In this document: piece after piece, positions 53,334-61,756 of the stretch
How positions within the stretch are numbered: the stretch's first letter is position 1
Layout of the letters: every line of letters begins with the position of its first letter
Assembly (NCBI RefSeq): GCF_005281835.1
Contig: NZ_RZIS01000010.1
Coordinates: 1-64,000, forward strand
Direction: 5' to 3'
From: Vibrio profundi
GTDB lineage: Bacteria; Pseudomonadota; Gammaproteobacteria; Enterobacterales; Vibrionaceae
DNA length: 64,000 nucleotides
Position numbers and translations under genes: made by a program
Notes under the pieces: generated by a model
What the model saw: only the letters and a program-made list of their open reading frames with translations
Told to the model about the DNA's origin: nothing
Databases searched by the model: none

Positions 53334-54209
53334 ATGAAAGTATCAGCAACTAAAACACAATTTTGTCACCAGACTTGGTCATCAGAAAGCCATATACAAC
53401 TGCTAAAGCGCCAGGAAGGCGTGACTTATGTCGTAACTGAAAATACGCCATTTCACCCTGTTAGCCATATATGGCCAGATCACCCGGCCGATAGAGGCCA
53501 CGGAGAAGTAAGTGGTCAACAGTACCCAGTTATCGATTGTTTAGTAGGTGCGGTTGAGCTGGAAAGTGGTGAGCTTTATGTCGGGGAATCAATCCCTGTT
53601 AAGCGTGATGCTGAAGGGTGGGTATTCGTGGTGGTGCATTGCTTGTCCGCAGATTTAACGGTTACTGCCGATACTTCGATCAAGTGGGTTGTTGACCAAG
53701 ATTATCAAGAGAGTTTGAGCCGAGGGCATAGTGCCGGCCATTTCGCATTTTTGGCTCTAAACAAAGTACTGGCTGAGCAATATTGGCGTAAAGATGCAGA
53801 TCGTAAAGACTCATTAGGGCATTATGACTTCAACAGTTACGCGCAAGAAACCAGCTTCGTTACGCCAGACTTGTGTACCGATACTTATAGGCTAGGAAAA
53901 ACGTTGAAAAAGCGTGGCCTTAACGTAGCGGATGTATTGGCTGATTTAGTTGAAATAGAGCGAAAAGTGAATCATCAGCTGGAAATGTGGTTTGACGATA
54001 CAATCGACGTGAATATGCGTCTGGAAGGTGAGTCGCTAACTGACTCTCGTTACTGGGAATGTGAAATACGAGAAGCAGGATCCGTATCGATTCCTTGTGG
54101 TGGTACACACGTTAAATCCACTGCAGAGCTAGGTAGAATAAGGGTTTGTTTGACTCAATTAGATGCGCAAAACATTCAAATGCAGACGCATGTAGATGGA
54201 AAATCGTAA
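53334..54209 (+). CDS. AlaX-like alanyl-tRNA editing hydrolase
   Basis: A 291-residue protein resembling the free-standing editing domain related to alanyl- and threonyl-tRNA synthetases. The zinc motifs are RGHSAGHF (H-x3-H, near 130-135) and CGGTHV (C-x3-H, near 254-259). An N-terminal beta-barrel-like part (about 1-120) includes HPVSHIWPDHPADRGHGEV. Such proteins hydrolyse Ser- or Gly-mischarged tRNA-Ala; the exact substrate cannot be read here. The usual threonine-rich H-x3-H context (THTALH-like) is replaced by SRGHSAGH, so activity may differ. It stands alone between der and the 90-bp repeat. Confidence 0.82.
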   Translation: MKVSATKTQFCHQTWSSESHIQLLKRQEGVTYVVTENTPFHPVSHIWPDHPADRGHGEVSGQQYPVIDCLVGAVELESGELYVGESIPVKRDAEGWVFVVVHCLSADLTVTADTSIKWVVDQDYQESLSRGHSAGHFAFLALNKVLAEQYWRKDADRKDSLGHYDFNSYAQETSFVTPDLCTDTYRLGKTLKKRGLNVADVLADLVEIERKVNHQLEMWFDDTIDVNMRLEGESLTDSRYWECEIREAGSVSIPCGGTHVKSTAELGRIRVCLTQLDAQNIQMQTHVDGKS

Positions 54210-54429
54210 ATTACTCTAATTGTTACAAAATCCTGTTTTATTGTTTTGGTAACCATTATGCGACATTTTGTTTTGATAAAAATCCAAATGCAGCATATGT
54301 AACTTATGCTTTCGGGGTGTGGTGATATAAATATTCTTTTAAGGGTAGATCGCTGATCAAAGAAGATAAAGCAAAAGATCAACTTATGATCTTTTTGAGT
54401 GGTTAGCTCTGGTTAGCCCTTAATTTGAA
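54210..54429. other. Spacer after the AlaX-like gene
   Basis: The 395-bp space before yfgJ starts with 220 AT-rich bases. Near 54373-54396 AAAAGATCA pairs with TGATCTTTT and ends in five Ts, a possible terminator of the AlaX-like gene about 165 bases past its stop. No frame is convincing. Confidence 0.5.
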
Positions 54430-54611
54430 AGTATTGCGCATAGATTTGGCAAGGATCAAGGTCTTAATGCCGAATGAAGTTAAAGTGGTGTAATGGTGCT
54501 CTAGGAGGACTTATATGACAGTATTGCGCATAGATTTGGCAAGGATCAAGGTCTTAATGCCGAATGAAGTTAAAGTGGTGTAATGGTGCTCTAGGAGGAC
54601 TTATATGACAG
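54430..54611 (+). repeat. Exact 90-bp tandem duplication ahead of yfgJ
   Basis: Bases 54430-54521 are identical to 54520-54611, a head-to-tail duplication with a 90-bp period and no mismatch seen. Each unit carries the ribosome site CTAGGAGGACTTAT and the start ATGACAG. The second unit leads into the real yfgJ frame, and the first into a 22-codon frame. Perfect identity suggests a recent event, or an assembly artefact. Confidence 0.97.
54515..54583 (+). CDS. 22-codon leader ORF created by the duplication
   Basis: The first repeat unit gives ATG 54515 with the same strong AGGAGGA ribosome site as yfgJ. It translates as MTVLRIDLARIKVLMPNEVK plus VV, then TAA at 54581-54583, 21 bases before the yfgJ start and in the same frame. 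Expression is plausible because the initiation signal is a copy of the functional one. A biological role is unknown, and the frame may be a by-product. Confidence 0.4.
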   Translation: MTVLRIDLARIKVLMPNEVKVV

Positions 54612-54832
54612 AAAACCAATGTCCTAAATGCAGCCAAACGCTATCATGGGATGGAAAGTATTTTTGCATTTCCTGCGACCAACATTATCGAAAACAGGCA
54701 TTTTGTCCTGACTGTGATGCTGAATTGGAGAAACTACAGGCGTGTGGTTCTGCGAGCTATTTTTGTAATGGTGAGTGCAACGAGCTTAAGTCTAAGTCGC
54801 GAGTAAAGTTCGAGTTCCAAGCTGCGGACTAA
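54605..54832 (+). CDS. yfgJ: Zinc-ribbon protein, YfgJ family
   Basis: A 75-residue protein with three Cys pairs, CPKC (6-9), CISC and CPDC, and a later C-x3-C in FCNGEC. This matches the small YfgJ zinc-ribbon family (E. coli YfgJ lies just after der). The C-terminal SKSRVKFEF is also family-like. Two zinc ribbons are likely. The function is unknown. ATG 54605 follows AGGAGGA in the second copy of the 90-bp repeat. Confidence 0.88.
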   Translation: MTENQCPKCSQTLSWDGKYFCISCDQHYRKQAFCPDCDAELEKLQACGSASYFCNGECNELKSKSRVKFEFQAAD

Positions 54833-54860
54833 CTTTTTACTGAGTTTTCTTATTAGATAC

Positions 54861-54892
54861 AAAAAAGCCCTGTCGATTATCGATAGGGCTTT
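54861..54892. terminator. Terminator between yfgJ and xseA
   Basis: AAAGCCCTGTCGA pairs with TCGATAGGGCTTT (one G-U pair) around TTA. The A-run on its left gives a strong U-run on the minus strand for xseA; the plus-strand U-run for yfgJ is short. Confidence 0.88.
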
Positions 54893-54922
54893 CTAGTGTT
54901 TAACGTTCGAATTAGTTCTAAA

Positions 54923-56263
54923 CTAGCTCTTAGTTACTCTTGCCGTCACTTGCGACTCAATCACGCCATCTTCAACTTGAGTGGTGATCACTTCACCGAC
55001 TTCGACATCGTTAATTGATGATACAGTCTTGCTCGATGCTGAATGAGTAATGCTGTAACCACGTTTTAGGGTTGCCAGTGGACTAACGGTCTCTAATTTC
55101 TCGGCAGCCATCGCAAGCTGGTGGCGAGTGGTAAGGAGTGTTTTATCCATCGCATCTAATAGCTTTTGCTCTGAACGCTGCAGATGCAATTTTTGTTCAC
55201 CCAAACGCTTAACTGGCGAGTTCAACTGAAGTTGATGCTGCTTACGTTCGACACGCTGTGCATGCTGCTTTAGGTATTGAGCCATACCGCGACGCAGACG
55301 CATGTCTAGATCATCCAGCTGCTGACTCTGCTTTTGCAGTTGGTAGCTAGGATGCTGTCTTTCTAAGCGGTGTTTCAATGCTTGAGTCGATTGCGCTTGC
55401 TTAATTAAAACATGGCGAATCGCACTCACTAAGCGAGCACGTTTAGAGGCGAAAGCTTGCTCTTTATGACTGTTGTCACGGCTAACCAATTCAGCGGCTG
55501 CTGATGGAGTAGGGGCACGCATATCGGCAACGAAATCGGCGATAGTGACATCCACTTCGTGGCCGACGGCGCTGATGATCGGGATCTGGCTTGCAGCAAT
55601 AGTGCGAGCAACGATCTCGTTGTTGAAGCACCATAGGTCTTCTAATGAACCGCCACCACGGCCCACGATTAACACATCACACTCATTGCGCTCATTGGCA
55701 CGTCCAATCGCCTGAGCAATCTGAATCGCCGCTTCTTCGCCTTGAACCATGGTTGGGTAAACCACAACAGGCAATGAAGGGTCACGCCTTTTCAGCACAT
55801 CAAGAATATCAAACAGTGCAGCGCCAGTTTTAGAGGTGACAACACCAACACGTTTTGGGTGTTCAGGAAGAGCTTGTTTAGTCGATTGAGCAAATAGACC
55901 TTCAGCAGCAAGGTTCATCTTTAGCTTTTCAAACTCTTGCTGAAGCTTACCGTCACCTTCTGGCTGCATGCTTTCGATGATCAGTTGATAGTCACCACGT
56001 GGTTCATAGAGAGATAGGCGAGCTTTAACTAATACTTGATTACCGTTTTGAGGCTTAAAGGTGACTCGGCGGTTGTTACCACGAAACATGGCACACTTAA
56101 CTTGAGCGCGAGAATCTTTAAGGGTGAGGTACCAGTGACCAGAGACAGGTGCAGAGAAGTTTGAGATTTCACCAACGAGCCAGACTATTCCCATTTCGTT
56201 TTCTAATAGGAGACGAACCTCTGAGTTGAGGCGAGAAACAGTAAAGATATTTGGATTAGTCAT
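54923..56263 (-). CDS. xseA: Exodeoxyribonuclease VII large subunit
   Basis: A 446-residue XseA (E. coli 456). The N-terminal OB-fold (about 1-100, NIFTVSRLNSEVRLLLENEMGIVWLVGEISNF) is followed by the catalytic domain with VGVVTSKTGAALFDIL and DVLIVGRGGGSLEDLWCFN. A long helical region (about 290-400) completes it. The enzyme degrades single-stranded DNA together with XseB, which is not coded here. It is divergent from guaB, with 242 bp between starts. Confidence 0.98.
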   Translation of the reverse strand: MTNPNIFTVSRLNSEVRLLLENEMGIVWLVGEISNFSAPVSGHWYLTLKDSRAQVKCAMFRGNNRRVTFKPQNGNQVLVKARLSLYEPRGDYQLIIESMQPEGDGKLQQEFEKLKMNLAAEGLFAQSTKQALPEHPKRVGVVTSKTGAALFDILDVLKRRDPSLPVVVYPTMVQGEEAAIQIAQAIGRANERNECDVLIVGRGGGSLEDLWCFNNEIVARTIAASQIPIISAVGHEVDVTIADFVADMRAPTPSAAAELVSRDNSHKEQAFASKRARLVSAIRHVLIKQAQSTQALKHRLERQHPSYQLQKQSQQLDDLDMRLRRGMAQYLKQHAQRVERKQHQLQLNSPVKRLGEQKLHLQRSEQKLLDAMDKTLLTTRHQLAMAAEKLETVSPLATLKRGYSITHSASSKTVSSINDVEVGEVITTQVEDGVIESQVTARVTKS

Positions 56264-56409
56264 AGAAGCACTATCTTTCCTTGAAGGAAGGTCTTTCTTG
56301 GAATCTCACAGGGCGTGAGTATGGAAGATAGCGGCAATATAATACATATCAAGGGGGTAAATGCAAATTAAAAATACAAAAATGTGTAGCCAAGCGATTT
56401 CCCCGTGCG

Positions 56410-56415
56410 TATAAT
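56410..56415 (+). promoter_or_regulatory. guaB promoter -10 element with GC-rich discriminator
   Basis: TATAAT is followed by CCCTCCGC, a GC-rich discriminator typical of promoters under stringent (ppGpp) control such as guaB. Upstream lies an A-rich tract (56367-56383) that may serve as an UP element. The -35 match is poor. Confidence 0.6.
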
Positions 56416-56505
56416 CCCTCCGCAATATCTAATCCAAAGCACTTCATTATGCGAAACGATGAAGTCGGATTTTTCTTTCTACTCCTCAATTGTGAGATAT
56501 TGCAA

Positions 56506-57969
56506 ATGCTAAGAATTGCCAAAGAAGCGCTGACATTCGATGACGTACTACTCGTGCCAGCTCACTCCACTGTTCTCCCAAACACAGCTGATCTTCGCAC
56601 TCAGTTGACTAAAAACATTTCACTGAACATCCCTATGATTTCTGCGTCGATGGATACCGTGACGGAAGCTCGTCTGGCTATCGCACTCGCGCAAGAAGGT
56701 GGCATTGGCTTTATCCACAAGAACATGTCTATCGAGCAACAAGCTGAAATGGTTCGCCAGGTTAAAATTTACGAAGCAGGCGTGGTTTCTCACCCTGTAA
56801 CTGTAAGCCCTGACGCAACGATTGCTGACGTTGTTGCCCTGACTGAGAAGCACGGTTTTGCTGGCTTCCCTGTAGTGACTGAAACAAACGAACTGGTTGG
56901 TATCATTACTGGCCGTGACGTTCGCTTTGTAACAGACCTTTCTAAGAAAGTTGACGTAGTAATGACGCCTAAATCGCGTCTAGCTTCTGTTAAAGAAGGT
57001 GCAACTCGCGAAGAAGTTCAAGAGAAAATGCACGAAGCACGTGTTGAAAAAGTACTTGTTGTAAATGATGACTTCCAACTAACTGGAATGATCACTGCAA
57101 AAGACTTCCACAAAGCAGAACGTAAACCAAACGCTTGTAAAGATGAGCGCGGCAGCCTACGTGTAGGTGCAGCTGTTGGTGCTGGTGCTGGTAACGAAGA
57201 GCGTGTTGCTGCTCTTGTTGAAGCTGGCGTAGACGTTCTACTTATCGACTCTTCACACGGTCACTCTGAAGGCGTACTTAACCGTATCCGTGAAACTCGC
57301 GCTGCATACCCAGATCTACAAATCATCGGTGGTAACGTAGCAACTGGCGCTGGCGCTCGTGCTCTTATCGAAGCGGGTGTAAGTGCAGTTAAAGTTGGTA
57401 TCGGCCCTGGTTCTATCTGTACAACTCGTATCGTTACTGGTGTTGGTGTTCCTCAAGTAACAGCAATTGCAGACGCAGCGGAAGTTGCAAACGAATACGG
57501 TATTCCAGTAATCGCAGATGGCGGTATCCGTTTCTCTGGTGATATCTGTAAAGCTATCGTTGCTGGCGCATCTTGTGTGATGGTTGGTTCAATGTTCGCG
57601 GGTACTGAAGAAGCACCAGGTGAGGTTATCCTTTACAACGGTCGTTCTTACAAGTCTTACCGTGGTATGGGTTCTCTTGGCGCGATGTCTCAAGGTTCTT
57701 CTGACCGTTACTTCCAATCTGACAACGCTGCAGACAAGCTTGTTCCAGAAGGTATTGAAGGTCGTATCGCATACAAAGGTCGCCTAAAAGAGATCGTTCA
57801 CCAACAAATGGGTGGTCTACGCTCAAGCATGGGCCTAACAGGTTCTGCGACGATTGAAGACATGCGTACTAAAGCTGAGTTTGTTCGTATCTCTGGTGCG
57901 GGCATGAAAGAATCTCACGTACACGATGTTCAAATCACTAAAGAAGCACCTAACTACCGTTTAGGTTAA
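56506..57969 (+). CDS. guaB: IMP dehydrogenase
   Basis: A 487-residue IMPDH (E. coli 488) from ATG 56506 (MLRIAKEALTFDDVLLVPAHS). An in-frame ATG at 56449 would add 19 hydrophobic residues unlike the family. It makes XMP, the committed step of GMP synthesis. A Bateman CBS pair (about 92-205) interrupts the barrel. The catalytic Cys is in GPGSICTTRIVTG and the flap Arg-Tyr region in SSDRYFQ. It is followed by its own terminator, so guaA is separately transcribed, at least in part. Confidence 0.98.
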   Translation: MLRIAKEALTFDDVLLVPAHSTVLPNTADLRTQLTKNISLNIPMISASMDTVTEARLAIALAQEGGIGFIHKNMSIEQQAEMVRQVKIYEAGVVSHPVTVSPDATIADVVALTEKHGFAGFPVVTETNELVGIITGRDVRFVTDLSKKVDVVMTPKSRLASVKEGATREEVQEKMHEARVEKVLVVNDDFQLTGMITAKDFHKAERKPNACKDERGSLRVGAAVGAGAGNEERVAALVEAGVDVLLIDSSHGHSEGVLNRIRETRAAYPDLQIIGGNVATGAGARALIEAGVSAVKVGIGPGSICTTRIVTGVGVPQVTAIADAAEVANEYGIPVIADGGIRFSGDICKAIVAGASCVMVGSMFAGTEEAPGEVILYNGRSYKSYRGMGSLGAMSQGSSDRYFQSDNAADKLVPEGIEGRIAYKGRLKEIVHQQMGGLRSSMGLTGSATIEDMRTKAEFVRISGAGMKESHVHDVQITKEAPNYRLG

Positions 57970-57975
57970 TAATAC

Positions 57976-57991
57976 GTCCAAACGTTTGAAT
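57976..57991. promoter_or_regulatory. PurR-like palindrome just after guaB
   Basis: GTCCAAACGTTTGAAT has a perfect CAAACGTTTG core of the PurR consensus ACGCAAACGTTTGCGT (11 of 16 matches). It lies six bases beyond the guaB stop, beside the terminator. It could pair with the site at 58082. Confidence 0.45.
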
Positions 57992-58024
57992 AATGTGCTG
58001 ATTAAGTCGGCACATTATTTTATC
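57989..58024 (+). terminator. Intrinsic terminator after guaB
   Basis: AATAATGTGC pairs with GCACATTATT, extended inward by wobble pairs, then TTTTAT. Confidence 0.85.
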
Positions 58025-58081
58025 TAAAGCCTGTTTTGTTTAGAGAGTGATTCTCACAAAACATCGACTTACAGATAACCA

Positions 58082-58097
58082 ACGAAAACGTTTGCTT
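58082..58097. promoter_or_regulatory. PurR-box-like site upstream of guaA
   Basis: ACGAAAACGTTTGCTT matches the PurR operator consensus ACGCAAACGTTTGCGT at 14 of 16 positions. It lies 75 bases upstream of guaA. It suggests purine repression of guaA from its own promoter. Confidence 0.65.
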
Positions 58098-58171
58098 TAT
58101 TTCTTGAAGAGTTAATCAGAGGTGAGTAAACTCGCCTCCGTTTGATCACATAGCCAATAAGACTGCTTAAA

Positions 58172-59725
58172 ATGACTAAAAATATTCATGACCAACGTAT
58201 TCTAATTCTAGACTTCGGTTCTCAATACACACAGCTAGTTGCTCGTCGTATTCGTGAGATCGGTGTTTACTGTGAACTTTGGAGCTGGGACGTAGACGAA
58301 GCGGATATTCGTGAATTCAATCCAGACGGTATCATCCTATCTGGTGGCCCTGAAAGTGTAACGGAAGAGAACTCTCCACGCGCACCTCAGTACGTGTTTG
58401 ATTCAGGTGTACCTGTATTTGGTATCTGCTACGGCATGCAAACTATGGCTGAGCAACTTGGCGGTAAAGTAGCAACGTCTACTGAGCGTGAGTTCGGCTA
58501 CGCAGCGGTACAAGTGACTGGTGAATCAGCACTGTTCGCTGACCTTGAGTCAACTCAAGATGTTTGGATGAGCCACGGTGACAAAGTGGTTGAGATCCCA
58601 TCTGATTTCACAAAGATCGCTGAAACAGACACTTGCCCATACGCAGCAATGGCAAACGAAGAGAAGAAATACTTCGGTGTTCAATTCCACCCAGAAGTAA
58701 CACACACGAAGAACGGCCTGAAAATGCTTGAGAACTTCGTTCTTAACGTTTGTGGTTGTGAAGGTCTGTGGACTTCAGCTTCAATCATTGAAGATGCAGT
58801 TGCACGTATTAAAGAGCAAGTAGGTGACGACGAAGTTATCCTTGGTCTTTCTGGTGGTGTTGATTCATCAGTAGTTGCAATGCTTGCTCACCGCGCTATC
58901 GGTGACAAACTAACATGTGTATTTGTTGATAACGGCCTACTTCGTCTGAACGAAGCTGAGCAAGTTATGGATATGTTCGGCAACAAGTTTGGTCTAAACA
59001 TCATCAAAGTAGACGCTGAAGATCGTTTCCTAGAAGCGCTTAAAGGCGAAGCTGAACCAGAAGCTAAGCGTAAGATCATCGGTCACGTATTCGTAGATAT
59101 CTTCGATGAAGAGTCTAAGAAACTGACAAATGCTAAGTGGCTTGCTCAAGGTACTATCTACCCAGACGTAATCGAGTCTGCTGCATCTAAGACTGGTAAA
59201 GCGCACGTAATCAAATCTCACCATAACGTTGGTGGTCTTCCTGATGATATGGAAATGGGCCTTGTTGAGCCTCTACGTGAGCTGTTTAAAGATGAAGTAC
59301 GTAAGATCGGTCTAGAGCTAGGTCTTCCATACAACATGCTTTACCGCCACCCATTCCCGGGTCCAGGTCTAGGTGTTCGTGTTCTTGGTGAAATCAAGAA
59401 AGAGTACTGTGACTTGCTACGTCGCGCAGATGCTATCTTCATTGAAGAGCTTCACGCTGCAGACCTTTACCACAAAGTATCTCAAGCATTCACGGTATTC
59501 CTACCAGTACGTTCAGTTGGCGTAATGGGCGATGGCCGTAAGTACGATTGGGTTGTATCTCTACGTGCAGTAGAAACGATCGACTTCATGACTGCTCACT
59601 GGGCACACCTACCATACGACTTCCTAGGTAAGGTATCTAACCGTATCATTAATGAAGTAGATGGTATTTCACGTGTTGTTTACGATATTTCTGGTAAGCC
59701 ACCAGCAACTATCGAGTGGGAATAA
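58172..59725 (+). CDS. guaA: GMP synthase (glutamine-hydrolysing)
   Basis: A 517-residue GMP synthase (E. coli 525). The class I glutamine amidotransferase domain (about 1-200) has the nucleophile in PVFGICYGMQTMAE and the HPE of QFHPEVTHT. The ATP-pyrophosphatase domain has the P-loop LGLSGGVDSSVV (about 228-239). The C-terminal dimerisation domain ends KPPATIEWE. It converts XMP to GMP. ATG 58172 lacks a clear Shine-Dalgarno sequence. Confidence 0.98.
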   Translation: MTKNIHDQRILILDFGSQYTQLVARRIREIGVYCELWSWDVDEADIREFNPDGIILSGGPESVTEENSPRAPQYVFDSGVPVFGICYGMQTMAEQLGGKVATSTEREFGYAAVQVTGESALFADLESTQDVWMSHGDKVVEIPSDFTKIAETDTCPYAAMANEEKKYFGVQFHPEVTHTKNGLKMLENFVLNVCGCEGLWTSASIIEDAVARIKEQVGDDEVILGLSGGVDSSVVAMLAHRAIGDKLTCVFVDNGLLRLNEAEQVMDMFGNKFGLNIIKVDAEDRFLEALKGEAEPEAKRKIIGHVFVDIFDEESKKLTNAKWLAQGTIYPDVIESAASKTGKAHVIKSHHNVGGLPDDMEMGLVEPLRELFKDEVRKIGLELGLPYNMLYRHPFPGPGLGVRVLGEIKKEYCDLLRRADAIFIEELHAADLYHKVSQAFTVFLPVRSVGVMGDGRKYDWVVSLRAVETIDFMTAHWAHLPYDFLGKVSNRIINEVDGISRVVYDISGKPPATIEWE

Positions 59726-59772
59726 TAACCGCTGATCATATGAATATGTGCTAATAACATACTCATAGATTG

Positions 59773-59802
59773 AAAGCCTCAAACTCTGTTTGGGGCTTTT
59801 TT
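59773..59802 (+). terminator. Intrinsic terminator after guaA
   Basis: AAAGCCTCAAAC pairs with GTTTGGGGCTTT (two G-U pairs) around TCT, then six Ts. Confidence 0.9.
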
Positions 59803-59970
59803 GTTATTTGGATCAAGTGTTTGTTTCTTTTGTATAACAATGAAATAGAATTTATAAATTAAACCAAGTCAGTCGCATTTATTTATAATTAGTATCTGTT
59901 GCTCTGTCTTCATTATTCAGACCTATCTACTCTCTTATGGACTTATTATGGATAAATAAGAGAACCCTAT

Positions 59971-61695
59971 ATGTTTAAAACTAAATATTTAACTGCAGCA
60001 CTAGGATGCGCAATCGCGACCAGCGGTTTAGTTTCCTTGAGCGCTAATGCAGCAATGAATATCCAGCCTGATCCTCAAAACCCAACTGGTTATCTTGTTT
60101 CAAGAGCCGATTTACAAGCAGCAGAACAAGCGAAGACGTCCGATCCTATGTATGCGATTTGGTCTCAAGCTTTGCAGACTCGTTCCAATACTATCGTAGA
60201 AGCGATTGTTCCTGGATCAGCTTCAAACCCAGACAACGTAAAACGTGTCGAGCGTGTGTTTCCTCAGTCTGAATGGGACTTCCTAACGCAAATGGCGGCA
60301 CCAGAATACACCTACACGCGTTTCCTACGCGCGATTGGTAAGTTCCCTGCGTTCTGTGGCGAATATACCGATGGACGTGATTCTGATGCCATCTGTAAGA
60401 AATCCATCATCACGGCTTTCGCTCATTTCTCGCAAGAAACGGGCGGTCATATTGCGATAGATAATACTTCCGATAATCCGCTGGCTTTAGAAGAGTGGCA
60501 GCAAGCATTGGTGCATGTTCGTGAAATGGGGTGGTCAGAAGGGCAAGAAGGTTACACTACTGGCTGTGGTCAGAACGATTGGCAAAATGCACGCTGGCCA
60601 TGTGCTGCGGGGCAAGGTTACTTCGGTCGTGGTGCTAAACAGCTTTCTTACCACTTTAACTATGGTGCTTTCTCTGAGGTAATGTTTGATGGCGATGCTA
60701 CAGTACTATTGAACAATCCTGGTTTAGTGGCCGATTCTTGGCTGAACTTGGCTTCGGCAATTTGGTTCTTCTTGACTCCACAGGCACCTAAACCGGCAAT
60801 GCTACATGTTATTGACCGTACATGGAGCCCATCACAACGTGAAATTGATGCCGGTATTGGTTACGGGTTCGGTACCACGATTAATGTAATTAATGGCGGT
60901 ATTGAGTGTGGTGAACAGAACAAGACGAAAGGTCAGCCTGTTAACCGCATTCGTTATTGGGAAGGGCTAGCTGCTCATTATCAGATCCCAGTAGAAGCGG
61001 ACGAGAAGAATACCTGTTGGCAGCAAACGCCTTACGGCAGTCTAAACCTTAACGGCGCAACTGATGTGCTTTACACCAACTGGGATGGTAACTGGAAGTA
61101 TTATGCAGACCGCCCTGAAGGTTACTCATTCGAATGTGAACTGGTTGGGTTCCAAACTGCGTATTCGGCACTAGTACCTGGTGATTACGAGAAATGTGTA
61201 ACGAACTTCTATGGTTCGCACGCAAGTTGGCCAGAAGTTAAGGTTGTCGATAAACTGGATCCAGTAGACCCGGGTACGAATCCTGGTGGTAATGGTTGGG
61301 ATGTAAATAAGGTTTATAACACTGGCGACCAAGTTACATCTAATGGTGCTACTTATGAAGCGAAGTGGTGGACTCAAGGTGATGACCCGGCTAACGGCGG
61401 TCCTTGGAAGCTAGTGTCTGGTGAGCCTACGCCGCCAGTGGTAACTGACCCTGCACCAGTCGAACCACCGGTCACTGAACCTGAGCCGCCAGTCGTTACT
61501 GATCCTCCTGTGACAGAACCACCAGTCGTTGTTGACCCATCGGTATTTACTACGTGGGAACCTGGTGTGAGCCAAGTGAGCGACGGTGATAAAGTGACGT
61601 ACAACGGCAAATGTTTTATTGCGAAAAATGGCCCAGGAGTTTGGGAGTCGCCAGTTCAATCGAATTGGTTCTGGGATGAAATCAGTTGTCAGTAA
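59971..61695 (+). CDS. Secreted GH19 chitinase with two carbohydrate-binding modules
   Basis: A 574-residue exported enzyme that cleaves chitin. The signal peptide is about residues 1-27 (ending SANA). The GH19 lysozyme-like domain spans about 90-340, with the likely catalytic Glu E156 in HFSQETGGH and GYFGRGAKQLSYHFNYG at 217-232. A CBM5/12-type module follows (about 440-483, WDVNKVYNTGDQVTSNG). Next come a Pro/Thr/Val linker (484-525) and a second, divergent CBM5/12-like module with two cysteines (about 527-574). Marine vibrios live on chitin, so extracellular degradation is the expected role. It is monocistronic. Confidence 0.93.
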   Translation: MFKTKYLTAALGCAIATSGLVSLSANAAMNIQPDPQNPTGYLVSRADLQAAEQAKTSDPMYAIWSQALQTRSNTIVEAIVPGSASNPDNVKRVERVFPQSEWDFLTQMAAPEYTYTRFLRAIGKFPAFCGEYTDGRDSDAICKKSIITAFAHFSQETGGHIAIDNTSDNPLALEEWQQALVHVREMGWSEGQEGYTTGCGQNDWQNARWPCAAGQGYFGRGAKQLSYHFNYGAFSEVMFDGDATVLLNNPGLVADSWLNLASAIWFFLTPQAPKPAMLHVIDRTWSPSQREIDAGIGYGFGTTINVINGGIECGEQNKTKGQPVNRIRYWEGLAAHYQIPVEADEKNTCWQQTPYGSLNLNGATDVLYTNWDGNWKYYADRPEGYSFECELVGFQTAYSALVPGDYEKCVTNFYGSHASWPEVKVVDKLDPVDPGTNPGGNGWDVNKVYNTGDQVTSNGATYEAKWWTQGDDPANGGPWKLVSGEPTPPVVTDPAPVEPPVTEPEPPVVTDPPVTEPPVVVDPSVFTTWEPGVSQVSDGDKVTYNGKCFIAKNGPGVWESPVQSNWFWDEISCQ

Positions 61696-61725
61696 TATTT
61701 AAAGAATGATGAGACTAACTTAACC

Positions 61726-61754
61726 AAGGGAGTGCTAGCACGCACTCCCTTATT
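61726..61754 (+). terminator. Terminator after the chitinase gene
   Basis: AAGGGAGTGC pairs with GCACTCCCTT around a six-base loop, followed by ATTTG. It sits just beyond the convergent gene's stop and may stop both transcripts. Confidence 0.8.
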
Positions 61755-61756
61755 TG

